From: an uncultured Acidiferrobacteraceae bacterium | GTDB lineage: Bacteria > Pseudomonadota > Gammaproteobacteria > Acidiferrobacterales > SZUA-150 | Assembly (NCBI GenBank): GCA_913009895.1 | Contig: CAJVXY010000021.1 | Coordinates: 1-54,121, forward strand | Direction of reading: 5' to 3' | DNA: 54,121 nucleotides | Shown: one piece after another, positions 27,741 through 37,460 of the stretch | Position numbering within the stretch: position 1 is the stretch's first letter | Layout of the letters: each line of letters starts with the position of its first letter | Made by a program: the position numbers and the translations under genes | The notes under the pieces: model-generated | What the model was told of the DNA's origin: nothing | Seen by the model: the letters and a program-made list of their open reading frames with translations, nothing else | The model's database searches: none

Positions 27741-28982
27741 TTGAGTAAGCGACGCGTCGTGATTACTGGTCTTGGTGTACTTTCTCCCATCGGTATTGGG
27801 GTTGAAAAGAATTGGGCCAATATTACCGCTGGCAAAAGCGGTATTGCGCCTATTGAAAACTTTGACGCTACCGGTTTCCCGGCAACGTTTGCCGGTGAAG
27901 TAAATGATTTCGACCCGCTTGATTTCATTCCCTTTAAAGAAGCAAAAAAAATGGATCGTTTTATCCAGCTGGGTGTCTCGGCTGGCCTGGAGGCATTTAA
28001 AGATTCCGGTTTAACCGTTACCCCAGCCAATGCTCACAGGATGGGCGTAATTATTGGCTCCGGTATTGGTGGCATCAATACAATCGAAAAAACCACGTCT
28101 GTTATAACAGCCAAGGGACCACGTCGGGTATCACCGTTTTATATTCCCATGAGCATCATAAATATGATATCCGGGGACCTGTCTATCATGCTGGGATTAA
28201 AAGGACCTAACCTGGCGATAGTCACTGCCTGTACTACGGCAACACATAGTATTGGTGATGCCAGTCGCATGATTGAATATGGCGATGCCGATGTCATGGT
28301 GGCAGGGGGGGCTGAAGCTGCGGTAACACCGACCAGTATGAGCGGATTTGGCAATGCCAGGGCGCTGAGCTCCAGGAATGATGATCCCCAGGGTGCCAGT
28401 CGTCCCTGGGATGTTGATCGCGATGGTTTTGTATTAAGTGAAGGCGCGGGCGTGGTGGTACTGGAAGAGTATGAGCACGCCGTGAATCGTGGCGCCAGAA
28501 TTTATGCCTCGGTTGACGGGTTTGGTATGAGTGGTGACGCCCACCACATGACCAGCCCGCCAGAAGATGGTGATGGCGCCAGACGCTGCATGTTAGCCGC
28601 GCTTGGTCATGCCAGTCTAAAACCAGAACAGGTCGATTACGTTAACGCCCATGGCACGTCAACGCCACTGGGTGACCTGGCTGAAACCAAGGCCCTGAAA
28701 GCTGCATTTGGAACACATGCCAGCAAGCTGGCAATTAGTTCTACAAAATCAATGACCGGTCACTTGCTTGGTGCAGCAGGTGGCGTTGAGGCGATTTATA
28801 CTGCGCTATCCATTTACAATCAGGTTGCACCACCGACAATCAATATTACCAACCAGGATCCAGCGTGCGATCTTGATTTTGTGCCCGGCGTAAAAAGAGA
28901 TATGACCATTAATGTTGCACTCTCGAATTCTTTTGGTTTTGGTGGTACCAATGGCACGCTGGTAATGTCTAAAGTCAAATAA
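27741..28982 (+). CDS. fabF: Beta-ketoacyl-ACP synthase II FabF
   Basis: 413 residues from TTG 27741 (SKRRVVITGLGVLSPIG). Active-site Cys164 in TACTTATHS; the two His residues lie in VNAHGTSTPLGD near 304 and SMTGHLLGAAG near 341. It elongates fatty acids and adjusts unsaturated chain length with temperature in E. coli. A GAGAGG lies before the TTG. Confidence 0.96.
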   Translation: MSKRRVVITGLGVLSPIGIGVEKNWANITAGKSGIAPIENFDATGFPATFAGEVNDFDPLDFIPFKEAKKMDRFIQLGVSAGLEAFKDSGLTVTPANAHRMGVIIGSGIGGINTIEKTTSVITAKGPRRVSPFYIPMSIINMISGDLSIMLGLKGPNLAIVTACTTATHSIGDASRMIEYGDADVMVAGGAEAAVTPTSMSGFGNARALSSRNDDPQGASRPWDVDRDGFVLSEGAGVVVLEEYEHAVNRGARIYASVDGFGMSGDAHHMTSPPEDGDGARRCMLAALGHASLKPEQVDYVNAHGTSTPLGDLAETKALKAAFGTHASKLAISSTKSMTGHLLGAAGGVEAIYTALSIYNQVAPPTINITNQDPACDLDFVPGVKRDMTINVALSNSFGFGGTNGTLVMSKVK

Positions 28983-29034
28983 AGCCTGTTCTGGCCTAAC
29001 TTTTTTAAACTATCCAGGAAACTTATTTAGTTAA

Positions 29035-30405
29035 ATGCGAGTTGTCTGCCCAGATAACAACGTGAACTTACTTCGGCTCCATCAATCAAACCCGAAACGT
29101 TTTCCTTTCCTGCTGCAGAGTACTGCAAAAAACATTGGTACCCATGACCTGGATTCCCGGTTTGATATTCTTTTTGCGTTACCAGGTCAGGCGTTGGTAC
29201 TCAACAGTCTTTACGAATTGTTTTTGGACAATAAACCACTCGAAGAGAACAATTTTTTAAATGCATTTGATGACATTTGGAAAAATCAAAAAACTGAAAA
29301 CTTTCCCCAGGATGTGGAAGATCTACCTTTTACAGGGGGCTGGTTTTTATTCCTCTCCTACGAGCTTGTTTCCCAAATTGAAACAAGCCTGGGCCAGCTA
29401 AAAACAGAAAAAAATATTCCCGTGGCCATGGCAGTCAGGTGTCCTGCTGCAATTATTTGCAACAAACATTCTGGGGAGATAACCATCGTAGCCGAGCAAT
29501 CTGTTACTGAATCAGATTTTTCAAAATTAAATGATGATATCGCTTGCCTCGTGCCTGAAAAAGAAAACAAAAAAATTCAAATAAACTACCTGCACGAAGA
29601 AGATGAAAAAATCTACCTGAACAACATAGGCCGCGTAAAACAGTACATACATGACGGCGATGTCTTCCAGGTAAATTTATCCAGGAAATGGCAAGCAAAT
29701 ATCAAGCAGGGCAGCGCCCCGGAAATTTATCAGCACCTGTGCAAAACTAATCCCGGTCCGTTTGCAGGAATTGCCAGGCTATCCGACGAAAGTACGATAA
29801 TCAGCTCATCGCCAGAAAGATTGGTGAGTTGCAAAAATAACAAAGTGGTGACACGTCCTATTGCTGGCACTTTTCCCAGGAATTCCGATCAAATAATTGA
29901 CCGCGACTTGCCGGCTGCACTGGTAGCAAATCCGAAAGAGCGGGCAGAGCACATTATGCTGATTGATCTAGAGCGAAACGATCTAGGGCGAGTTTGTCTC
30001 CCTGGCTCTGTCGAGGTCAGTGAAATGATGGTCGTGGAAAGCTATAAACACGTGCACCACATCGTATCCCAGGTGGAGGGTTTGCTGGAGAAAAATAAAT
30101 CTCCTGCCGATATTATCCGTGCGGTTTTTCCTGGTGGAACCATTACCGGCTGCCCAAAAGTAAGGTGTATGGAAATCATACGGGAGTTGGAGAATTGTTC
30201 CCGGGGTGCATATACAGGCGCCATGGGTTACATCAATACCAGTGGCGACATGGATTTAAACATTCTAATTCGAACACTGGTTATTGAAAAAAATAATTTA
30301 CATTTTCGGGCCGGTAGCGGCCTGGTTGCAGACTCGGAAGCACAACGAGAACTGGATGAGACACGAGCTAAAGCCAAGGGTCTAATCCAGGCAGTCATAA
30401 ATTAA
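29035..30405 (+). CDS. pabB: Aminodeoxychorismate synthase component I PabB
   Basis: 456 residues. N-terminal Anth_synt_I region (about 1-160) and C-terminal chorismate-binding domain with QVNLSRKW near 218, SSPERLVS near 262, RNDLGRVC near 318 and PGGTITGCPKVRCMEII near 370. With a glutaminase (PabA, not in the window) it aminates chorismate towards folate. Its position directly before pabC supports PabB rather than TrpE. In Pseudomonas pabB is elsewhere. Confidence 0.9.
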   Translation: MRVVCPDNNVNLLRLHQSNPKRFPFLLQSTAKNIGTHDLDSRFDILFALPGQALVLNSLYELFLDNKPLEENNFLNAFDDIWKNQKTENFPQDVEDLPFTGGWFLFLSYELVSQIETSLGQLKTEKNIPVAMAVRCPAAIICNKHSGEITIVAEQSVTESDFSKLNDDIACLVPEKENKKIQINYLHEEDEKIYLNNIGRVKQYIHDGDVFQVNLSRKWQANIKQGSAPEIYQHLCKTNPGPFAGIARLSDESTIISSSPERLVSCKNNKVVTRPIAGTFPRNSDQIIDRDLPAALVANPKERAEHIMLIDLERNDLGRVCLPGSVEVSEMMVVESYKHVHHIVSQVEGLLEKNKSPADIIRAVFPGGTITGCPKVRCMEIIRELENCSRGAYTGAMGYINTSGDMDLNILIRTLVIEKNNLHFRAGSGLVADSEAQRELDETRAKAKGLIQAVIN

Positions 30406-30431
30406 ATATAAATATATAATGACACTTCAAT

Positions 30432-31286
30432 ATGGCCAATAATTTAAATTACATGACCTTGATTAATGGCAAGCCGGGCAGCACCATCGATATCAATGAT
30501 AGAGGCTTGAATTACGGGGACGGTATATTCGAAACTGTCGCTGTTCATGATGGCGTAACATTACTCTGGGATTTGCACTGGTTACGAATGGTTAAAGGAT
30601 GCAGACAATTGTCATTAACTATTCCTGACCGGGAAACCATTGAGCAAGAACTAAAATTACTGGCTAAAAAAATTACCAAAGGCATAATCAAAATAGTATT
30701 AACGCGGGGAGTTGGCAAGCGAGGTTATCGGCCAGAGCCAGAACAAAACTGCACCCGCATACTCAGTAGCAGTCCGTGGCCGAACAAGAAACCCGGAGAT
30801 AAAAAAGGAGAGGGCGTCGACGCTTATATCTGCAAGCATGTCATATACCCTGATCCACAACTGGCGGGTTTAAAACACCTCAACAGGCTGACACAGGTTA
30901 TGGCAAGCATTGAAGTCAGTAATAATGGATCTGGAAACAATAACCGAATAGGACTTATGTGCGATCCAGACAACAACCTGGTTGAAGCCATCTCAGCAAA
31001 TATTTTCGTAATCGAGAAAAATACACTGAAAACCCCCGAGCTCATAAATTATGGTGTCGCAGGTGTGATGCGTGAACATGTGTTGGTGCAAGCCAGGAAC
31101 CTGGATATAAATACAGAAGTTAATATGCTTGAAGTGTCGTGCCTGAAGAAAGCAGATGAAGTATTTTTAACAAATAGTATTATCGGCATTCTTCCGGTTA
31201 AAACCATCGAAAATTTTTCGTCTCGTCCGGGTGAAATAACGCGTAAATTAATGGACGCAATAAAACAAGAAAAATATTATGCTTAA
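30432..31286 (+). CDS. pabC: Aminodeoxychorismate lyase PabC
   Basis: 284 residues of the class IV PLP aminotransferase fold. DRGLNYGDGIFET near 23 is the class signature and the PLP lysine is Lys148 in GLKHLNRLTQ. It releases p-aminobenzoate and pyruvate from aminodeoxychorismate. It overlaps mltG by 8 bases, a coupling kept in many Gammaproteobacteria. Confidence 0.94.
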   Translation: MANNLNYMTLINGKPGSTIDINDRGLNYGDGIFETVAVHDGVTLLWDLHWLRMVKGCRQLSLTIPDRETIEQELKLLAKKITKGIIKIVLTRGVGKRGYRPEPEQNCTRILSSSPWPNKKPGDKKGEGVDAYICKHVIYPDPQLAGLKHLNRLTQVMASIEVSNNGSGNNNRIGLMCDPDNNLVEAISANIFVIEKNTLKTPELINYGVAGVMREHVLVQARNLDINTEVNMLEVSCLKKADEVFLTNSIIGILPVKTIENFSSRPGEITRKLMDAIKQEKYYA

Positions 31287-32271
31287 ACGAATTAAAAAAA
31301 TAATGAAGATCGGACTGGTCTTATCTCTAACGCTGATAATATATTTGTTTTGGTCATGGTTTAGTCCCCAGGTTGAAAAAGATACGGTTGTTATAATTGA
31401 ACAAGGCAGTTCTTTTAGAAAATTGGCCAGGAGCCTGGACAATAAAGGAATCATTACGCAATTCAGGACATTTATTATGCTTGCCCAGGTACGCGGTGAC
31501 ACCAGAAACATTCACATGGGTGAGTATAATCTGAAAAAAGGTATGAGCCAGAGTGAGATTTTATCTTTATTTGTCTCTGGTCGTGTAATTACCTATCCAT
31601 TGACATTGCTGGAAGGCTGGAATTTTTCACAATTTCGGGAAATTTTGAAGAAATCCAGTAAGCTAAAACAAACAGTTGCGGGTTTGTCGAATCAGGAAAT
31701 TATGGCAAAGCTGGGCCGCAACGATTTGCACCCCGAAGGTTATTTTTATCCGGATACTTATTTTTATTCTACTGGCAGCACTGATTTTACAATATTAAAA
31801 AACGCCTTTAAAAAAATGCAGTCCAGGCTGGATCAGCAATGGCAGTCTCGCGAGAAGGGGTTACCCTATAAATCAAAGTACGAAGCATTGATCATGGCAT
31901 CAATTGTTGAAAAGGAAACCGGCCAGGCCAGCGAGCGCCCCATTATTGCCGGTGTTTTCATTAATCGCCTCAGGATAGGCATGCGACTACAAACCGACCC
32001 AACAGTTATCTATGGCATGGGAAATAGTTTTAAGGGAAATATCAGAAAAAAGGATTTAAGAAAAGATACACCGTATAATACCTACACGAGGGGCGGCTTA
32101 CCGCCTACACCCATTGCCATGCCTGGGGATGACGCCATATATGCAGCACTACATCCTGCAAAAACCGATGCCCTGTATTTTGTTGCCCGCGGTGATGGCA
32201 GCCATGTTTTCTCCAAAACTTTAACAGACCACAATAAGGCTGTCAGAGAATTTCAGCTCAAGAAAAAATAA
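31279..32271 (+). CDS. mltG: Endolytic murein transglycosylase MltG
   Basis: 330 residues: a cytoplasmic basic start, one membrane helix (about 11-29), a LysM-like subdomain and the YceG catalytic domain with IVEKETGQASERP (Glu-Lys-Glu-Thr at 211-214) and LQTDPTVIYGMG near 236. It cuts nascent glycan strands and ends peptidoglycan chain growth. It overlaps pabC and precedes tmk by 18 bases. Confidence 0.95.
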   Translation: MLKRIKKIMKIGLVLSLTLIIYLFWSWFSPQVEKDTVVIIEQGSSFRKLARSLDNKGIITQFRTFIMLAQVRGDTRNIHMGEYNLKKGMSQSEILSLFVSGRVITYPLTLLEGWNFSQFREILKKSSKLKQTVAGLSNQEIMAKLGRNDLHPEGYFYPDTYFYSTGSTDFTILKNAFKKMQSRLDQQWQSREKGLPYKSKYEALIMASIVEKETGQASERPIIAGVFINRLRIGMRLQTDPTVIYGMGNSFKGNIRKKDLRKDTPYNTYTRGGLPPTPIAMPGDDAIYAALHPAKTDALYFVARGDGSHVFSKTLTDHNKAVREFQLKKK

Positions 32272-32289
32272 ATATTAATTATCCTGAAC

Positions 32290-32931
32290 ATGACAAGTAA
32301 AAAAAATACCGGATTCTTTATAACACTGGAAGGCGGTGAAGGTGCAGGTAAAAGCACCAATCTTGAATATATCCAAAATAAATTTATCGATACCGGACAT
32401 GAAGTACTGGTTACCCGCGAACCGGGCGGAACAAAAGTTGGTGAAAATATTCGTGAATTATTACTGCATGCCCGGGACCAGAGTATTTCCGATGATACAG
32501 AATTAATTTTAATGTTTGCGGCACGCATGCAGCATTTAAACGAAATCATTGAGCCGGCACTCTTGCGGGGAAAGATCGTAATTTGTGATCGTTTTACCGA
32601 TGCCACTTTTGCTTACCAGGGCGGTGGCCGTGGCATACCTGATGAAAGAATTAATATCCTGAAACAATGGGTACAGCAAGGTCGGGAACCAGACCTTACC
32701 CTGTTATTTGATTTGCCAATCGAACAAGGCCTGGAGAGAGCGAACAACCGAAGTAGCCCGGATCGTTTTGAAAAAGAAACACTGGTATTCTTTGAGCGTG
32801 TGCGGAAAAAATACCTGGATATCGCGGAACGGGAACCTAATCGTGTCAAGGTCATCGATTCAGCTAAAACGTCAGATAATGTTCATAAGCAGTTAGATAT
32901 TATTCTCGATAATGTGCTTGACAGGTTATGA
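32290..32931 (+). CDS. tmk: Thymidylate kinase
   Basis: 213 residues. P-loop EGGEGAGKST at 14-23, DRFTDATFAYQGGGRG near 99 and the LID region near 145 (RSSPDRFEKE). It phosphorylates dTMP to dTDP. The stop overlaps the holB ATG by 4 bases. Confidence 0.96.
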   Translation: MTSKKNTGFFITLEGGEGAGKSTNLEYIQNKFIDTGHEVLVTREPGGTKVGENIRELLLHARDQSISDDTELILMFAARMQHLNEIIEPALLRGKIVICDRFTDATFAYQGGGRGIPDERINILKQWVQQGREPDLTLLFDLPIEQGLERANNRSSPDRFEKETLVFFERVRKKYLDIAEREPNRVKVIDSAKTSDNVHKQLDIILDNVLDRL

Positions 32932-33935
32932 TGCTAATAAATAATACGCTGCCATGGCATGATGCCATTTGGTTAAAGCTGACCGATGATGTCAGTAAAT
33001 TACCACATGCTATCTTGTTTTCAGGCCAGACAGGTATTGGCAAAGTACGTTTGGCAAAAAGATTCGCAAATTTTCTTTTATGCGACTCACCAATAGAGAA
33101 GGAAGCCTGCGGAATTTGCAAGTCTTGTAAACTCCTGGAAGCTGGCACCCACCCGGATTATATTCTTATCACGCCTGAAGAAAAGAAAAAAATAATTTCT
33201 GTTGATCAGACCAGGGAAGTCAGCCGCCAGCTTCAGTTAAAATCACATATCGCCAAAAGAAAAGTGGCAGTTATATATCCCGCAGAAAGCATGAATACAA
33301 ATGCAGCCAATAGTTTGCTTAAAATTCTTGAAGAGCCACCGCTGAATAATATCATTATCCTGGTCACCAATAAAATTTCTCATTTAGCAATGACGGTTAA
33401 AAGCAGGTGCATCAAAATTGTCATCCATTTGCCAGACAATGAAATTGCAACCAGTTGGTTACAGACGCAGCAATCAAGTACCAGTTCTGATGATACTATT
33501 TCATTGCTTAAATGTGCCGGCGGGGCGCCGCTGCTGGCAGAAACTTTATTTGCTAAAGATTTTCCAGGTACAAGACTGCAATTATTGAGTGATGTATCTG
33601 GCATCGCCAGGCAACAATCAGATTTCAGCGCATGTGCAAAAAGATGGAAAGAGGCGGGCGCTGATTTATGCTTGATGTGGTTCCAGGGCTTTCTGGCTGA
33701 CCTGATAAAAATAACCATGGTAAAAACTGCCAAAACATCGAGTAACTTACCAGGACTTACCAATATAGAGTTAAGCTCAGACTTGAAACTACCTAAAAAA
33801 GCGTTAAACTTGAGGCAGTTGTTTGAGTTTTCTGATGTTCTTTCGGAATCAAGAAAATTACTCAGTGCACCAATGGACGAATTGTTATTAATTGAGGATG
33901 TCCTCATTAGATGGCAGGACCTGATGAAGGCCTGA
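32928..33935 (+). CDS. holB: DNA polymerase III delta' subunit HolB
   Basis: 335 residues. SGQTGIGKVRLA near 32-43 is the modified P-loop; the zinc module uses Cys52, Cys61, Cys64 and Cys67; LLKILEEPP follows near 127. It is part of the clamp loader. Coupled to tmk by overlap, as in Pseudomonas and E. coli. The C-terminal collar domain is present, so it is full length. Confidence 0.93.
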   Translation: MMLINNTLPWHDAIWLKLTDDVSKLPHAILFSGQTGIGKVRLAKRFANFLLCDSPIEKEACGICKSCKLLEAGTHPDYILITPEEKKKIISVDQTREVSRQLQLKSHIAKRKVAVIYPAESMNTNAANSLLKILEEPPLNNIIILVTNKISHLAMTVKSRCIKIVIHLPDNEIATSWLQTQQSSTSSDDTISLLKCAGGAPLLAETLFAKDFPGTRLQLLSDVSGIARQQSDFSACAKRWKEAGADLCLMWFQGFLADLIKITMVKTAKTSSNLPGLTNIELSSDLKLPKKALNLRQLFEFSDVLSESRKLLSAPMDELLLIEDVLIRWQDLMKA

Positions 33936-33974
33936 TCTGTAATAGAATCAACCAGGATAGATTACGGAATAATT

Positions 33975-34346
33975 ATGGGAATACCACCAAAAAGAAAAGG
34001 GCCAGTTCCAGTCAGGCCTGGCGTTTTGTCCCTGACCATTAAGGACAAGAATGCCCTGTATGCAGCTTACATGCCTTTCATCAAAGGCGGCGGTATTTTT
34101 GTCCCAAGTAGCAAGGCCTATAAACTGGGCGATGAAGTGTTCATGTTGCTCACGCTCATGGACAGCAAGGAAAAAATACCAGTTGCTGGTCACGTTTCCT
34201 GGGTCACACCACAAGGTGCGCAAGGCGCACGAACTGCCGGAATCGGCATCCAGTTTAGCGAAAAAGATTCCGGTGCAGCACGCAATAAAATTGAAGGCAT
34301 TCTGGCTGCAGCCCTGAAGTCAGAAAAACCGACACACACTATGTAG
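33975..34346 (+). CDS. pilZ: PilZ domain protein
   Basis: 123 residues, single PilZ-fold domain starting GIPPKRKGPVPVRPGVLSLTIKDK. Position between holB and tatD is that of the pilZ gene of Pseudomonas, needed for type IV pilus assembly; that orthologue does not bind c-di-GMP well, and here too the RxxxR and DxSxxG motifs of c-di-GMP binders are not evident. It therefore probably acts by protein contact (inference). Confidence 0.9.
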   Translation: MGIPPKRKGPVPVRPGVLSLTIKDKNALYAAYMPFIKGGGIFVPSSKAYKLGDEVFMLLTLMDSKEKIPVAGHVSWVTPQGAQGARTAGIGIQFSEKDSGAARNKIEGILAAALKSEKPTHTM

Positions 34347-34358
34347 CTATTTAGGTAA

Positions 34359-35135
34359 GTGTCGCTTCTCGTAGACTCCCACTGTCATATTAATTTTGAC
34401 CCCCTTGGCAACGAAGTTCCTGATGTCCTGGCACGCGCCCGGGACAATGACGTAGGTTATTTTTTATGCGTATCAGTAAACCTCGAGGATTATCCCCAGG
34501 TAAATGCATTGGCAGATCAATACGAAAATGTTTTTGCCTCAGTTGGTGTCCACCCCAATGAGCAGCAAGGCCATGATCCTGACGAATCTGAATTAGCAGA
34601 GCTGGCAAAAGACAAAAATGTCATCGCCATTGGTGAAACCGGCCTGGATTATTTCCGCTCAACGGGTGAGCTGGACTGGCAGCACAATCGTTTTCGCCAA
34701 CATATCCGTGCGGCAATTCGCAGTGATATACCATTAATTATCCATACCCGGGAAGCAGCGGCAGACACCATACGTATTATGAAGGAAGAGGGCGCCGGGA
34801 AATGCGGCGGCGTAATGCATTGTTTTGCAGAAAATTGGGAAGTTGCCCAACAAGCACTGGAGCTCGGTTTTTATATTTCCTTTTCCGGCATCGTTACCTT
34901 CAATAGCGCTAAAGATTTAAAAGAAGTGGCCAAACTGGTGCCAGAAGACCGGATGTTAGTAGAAACAGACAGTCCCTACCTGGCTCCCACACCCCACCGT
35001 GGAAAAACCAATGAACCCGCTTACGTTAAACACGTGGCTGAATGTATCGCTGAATTACGGGGCACAACATATGAAAACATTGCTGAGTTAACGACAAATA
35101 ATTTTTTTAAACTTTTCTCTAGCGCCAGGCCCTAA
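34359..35135 (+). CDS. TatD family metal-dependent hydrolase
   Basis: 258 residues from GTG 34359, 12 bases after pilZ. Metal ligands His8 and His10 in DSHCHI, Glu in GETGLDY, His in IHTREA and MHCF, and Asp in ETDSPYLAP. TatD-type proteins are DNases/D-aminoacyl-tRNA-like hydrolases; E. coli YcfH holds this locus. Convergent with the aminotransferase, overlapping by 4 bases. It marks the end of the conserved block. Confidence 0.93.
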   Translation: MSLLVDSHCHINFDPLGNEVPDVLARARDNDVGYFLCVSVNLEDYPQVNALADQYENVFASVGVHPNEQQGHDPDESELAELAKDKNVIAIGETGLDYFRSTGELDWQHNRFRQHIRAAIRSDIPLIIHTREAAADTIRIMKEEGAGKCGGVMHCFAENWEVAQQALELGFYISFSGIVTFNSAKDLKEVAKLVPEDRMLVETDSPYLAPTPHRGKTNEPAYVKHVAECIAELRGTTYENIAELTTNNFFKLFSSARP

Positions 35136-36277
35136 ATACTGTGCACTAGCTTTATTGCCTTATCCAGGACATCGATGCTGGTATAAAAATGTGGGGAAAA
35201 ACGAATGCCACCGCCCCTGTGAGCACACACGACTTTATGTTTCATCAGTGACTCATACAGGGTTTTACTTTCCTTTTGTTTGTGCCTGAATACAACTATG
35301 CCCGCATAACGTCCTGCGCCGTTATTAGTTATTAATTCCAGGGCAGGGGATTGATTAATCTGGTCAAAAAGGTATTCACTTTTTTCCAAAACAAGTGACT
35401 CAATCTTAGAGACCGTCACTTCCTCAATAAGCGACAAACTGGCATCAAGGACAATTGTTCCCAACATATTCGGGCTACCACATTCAAAACAACGAGCTGT
35501 GTCAGCAGGCCGCCAGTCTGTTGCATCAAAGTCATGATAGTTATCTGTCATATGCCAGCCAAACTCATGCAAACGCATCAAACTACGCCATTTTTCGCTA
35601 CAATAAAATACAGCCAACCCTTCAGCACCCAACATCCATTTGTGTCCATCGGCCATGAGGAAATCGATATTCATTTCCTGAACATGGTGAGTCATTATTC
35701 CAAGTCCCTGAATCGCATCAACGCAAAATGCGATATTATGTTTTTTGCAAAGTAACCCAAGTTTCTCAAGATCCATTTTCAGTCCACTAGCATACTGGAC
35801 ACTGCTAATTGACAGTAACCGGGTATGTGAGTCGCAAGCATCAATCAGCGCCTGCTCAGGATCTTTAACATCGCGCAAACTAACCTGGCGCACCGTTACA
35901 CCAATTGCTGCCAACGACTGCCAAACAACACGATTTGACGGGAACTCTTCATTGCTAATAACTACGTTATTGCCATTTTTCCAGGGAAAACCATGGGCAA
36001 CAAAAGACAGGGCCTCCGAGGTATTTTTGGTCAGGGCAATATCATCCACTGAAGGTGAACCAGTCAGGTTGGCCAATCGTTGACGTAAACGGGACTCAAT
36101 CACCATCCAGTTTGGATACTCAAGCGCGCCCTGATGGACATTTTCATCGGCAAACGCTTTCAGGGCAAGACCGCTACGCGCAGGTAGTGGCGAGACAGCG
36201 GCGTGATTAAGATAATAGATATCCTTGTCTAACTGAAATTCGGACTGAATCAGGGCGTTCATTTCTCTATTATCCAT
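35132..36277 (-). CDS. Class V aminotransferase (cysteine desulfurase / epimerase-like)
   Basis: 381 residues of fold-type I PLP enzyme. The N-terminus IYYLNHAAVSPLP and the PLP Lys213 in ADGHKWMLGAEG place it in the class V family with NifS/CsdA-like and isopenicillin N epimerase-like proteins. CVDAIQGLG supplies the PLP-nitrogen Asp. There is no obvious mobile Cys loop of a desulfurase, so the reaction is unknown. No partner gene is nearby. First gene of the accessory half. Confidence 0.85.
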   Translation of the reverse strand: MDNREMNALIQSEFQLDKDIYYLNHAAVSPLPARSGLALKAFADENVHQGALEYPNWMVIESRLRQRLANLTGSPSVDDIALTKNTSEALSFVAHGFPWKNGNNVVISNEEFPSNRVVWQSLAAIGVTVRQVSLRDVKDPEQALIDACDSHTRLLSISSVQYASGLKMDLEKLGLLCKKHNIAFCVDAIQGLGIMTHHVQEMNIDFLMADGHKWMLGAEGLAVFYCSEKWRSLMRLHEFGWHMTDNYHDFDATDWRPADTARCFECGSPNMLGTIVLDASLSLIEEVTVSKIESLVLEKSEYLFDQINQSPALELITNNGAGRYAGIVVFRHKQKESKTLYESLMKHKVVCAHRGGGIRFSPHFYTSIDVLDKAIKLVHSI

Positions 36278-36367
36278 CTTTTGCTCTTTTTTTGTTTATT
36301 AGTAAATGCTGATACATTATTTGCAGCATAATAATGTGATAATTCTGCTTATCTTGCCAGTTCCCAA

Positions 36368-36583
36368 TCATCTGCCCCCAATACCCTTGACCCATGTTAA
36401 TGCTTTGCTATCTTTATTCCAGTAGTCAGATTTTATCTGCAGACGGGCATCCAGCACGATTTTCCAGGAATAGGGATATTCAAAACCTCCTCCTTTAGCA
36501 AAATGTTCTCCTGTAACAAGCGTTCTAAAAAAAGGCCGCACAACAACCGGAGCACTATATGAAAATATCCGTAAAACTCGCAT
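36368..36583 (-). pseudogene. Possible small gene or remnant upstream of aminotransferase
   Basis: A 71-residue minus-strand frame whose C-terminal part (about residues 24-71, including GGGFEYPYSWKIVLDARL) reads like real protein: balanced composition and aromatic residues. The N-terminal part overlaps the start of the PhnD-like gene and looks like out-of-frame reading. I do not recognise a family. It may be the tail of a lost gene, or chance. Confidence 0.25.
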
Positions 36584-37434
36584 TATTCATCGCATTTTTC
36601 AGTTTTTTCACTACCAACATCGCACTGGCAGCCGTTAATTTAGGCGTTATTTCATCACGTGGCGCGCTCAAGGCACAAGCAAAATGGGGCCCGTTGGCTA
36701 AATATTTTGGAGATGAGATTGGTGACTCGGTTAAGCTGGTGACATTAACCCCGGATCAGGTTGAGGCCGCTGTCAGCCAAAAACGTGTTGATTATATTCT
36801 TGTTAACCCAGTGGTTACTGCCGTCGTTAACAAAAAGTATAAAACTGTGCCCCTGGCCACCCTAAAGAAAAAATTTGGCTCCCAATTTGCTGGTGTCATC
36901 ATTTCAAAAAAAGGTAGCGATATTACCAGCAGTAGCGACCTGAAAGGCAAGAAAGTAATGGCTTACAAATTCGGAACGTCGGCTGCGGCATACACTTTTC
37001 AGGTTTACCACCTGAAACAAAAAGGCATTACGCCAAAAGATTTTTCTGCGTTTACAGAAACACGAAAAAAACAGGATGATATTGTTCTTGCTGTTAAAGC
37101 GGGGTTGGTTGACGTCGGTTTCGTTAAATCAGGCCTGTTAGAGGCTATGGAAAAAGAAAAGAAAATAAAAATAAGTGATTTTAATATTATCGATAAACAA
37201 AATGATTCACTAAAAAAAGTACACAGTACAGAATTATATCCGCACTGGTTTTTATCAGCCACGGCAAGTGCAAACAAATCTCAGTCTAAAAAACTTGCTA
37301 CCGCTGCTTTGTCACTGAGATCTTCTAATGCAGCTGCGAAAAAAGCAAAAATTAAAGGTTTCGTAGAGCCGCTATCGCTAGACAAAGTCCTTGCGGCCTT
37401 AAAAGCACTTGATTTGCCGCCTTTCAGCAAATAA
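36559..37434 (+). CDS. PhnD-like periplasmic oxyanion-binding protein
   Basis: 291 residues. Cleavable signal peptide (about 1-24, ending ALAA), then a type II periplasmic binding fold: LGVISSRGALKAQAKWGPLAKYFGDEIG, DYILVNPVVTAVV near 78, DLKGKKVMAYKFGTSAA near 131 and a C-terminal SLDKVLAAL. This is the PhnD / phosphite-phosphonate binding family. No ABC permease or ATPase genes are adjacent; the chemoreceptor 27 bases downstream is the only partner, so a sensory rather than transport role is plausible. GGAG precedes the ATG. Confidence 0.85.
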   Translation: MKISVKLALFIAFFSFFTTNIALAAVNLGVISSRGALKAQAKWGPLAKYFGDEIGDSVKLVTLTPDQVEAAVSQKRVDYILVNPVVTAVVNKKYKTVPLATLKKKFGSQFAGVIISKKGSDITSSSDLKGKKVMAYKFGTSAAAYTFQVYHLKQKGITPKDFSAFTETRKKQDDIVLAVKAGLVDVGFVKSGLLEAMEKEKKIKISDFNIIDKQNDSLKKVHSTELYPHWFLSATASANKSQSKKLATAALSLRSSNAAAKKAKIKGFVEPLSLDKVLAALKALDLPPFSK

Positions 37435-37460
37435 TAAATGGCGGGAGCCGGCAAATTATT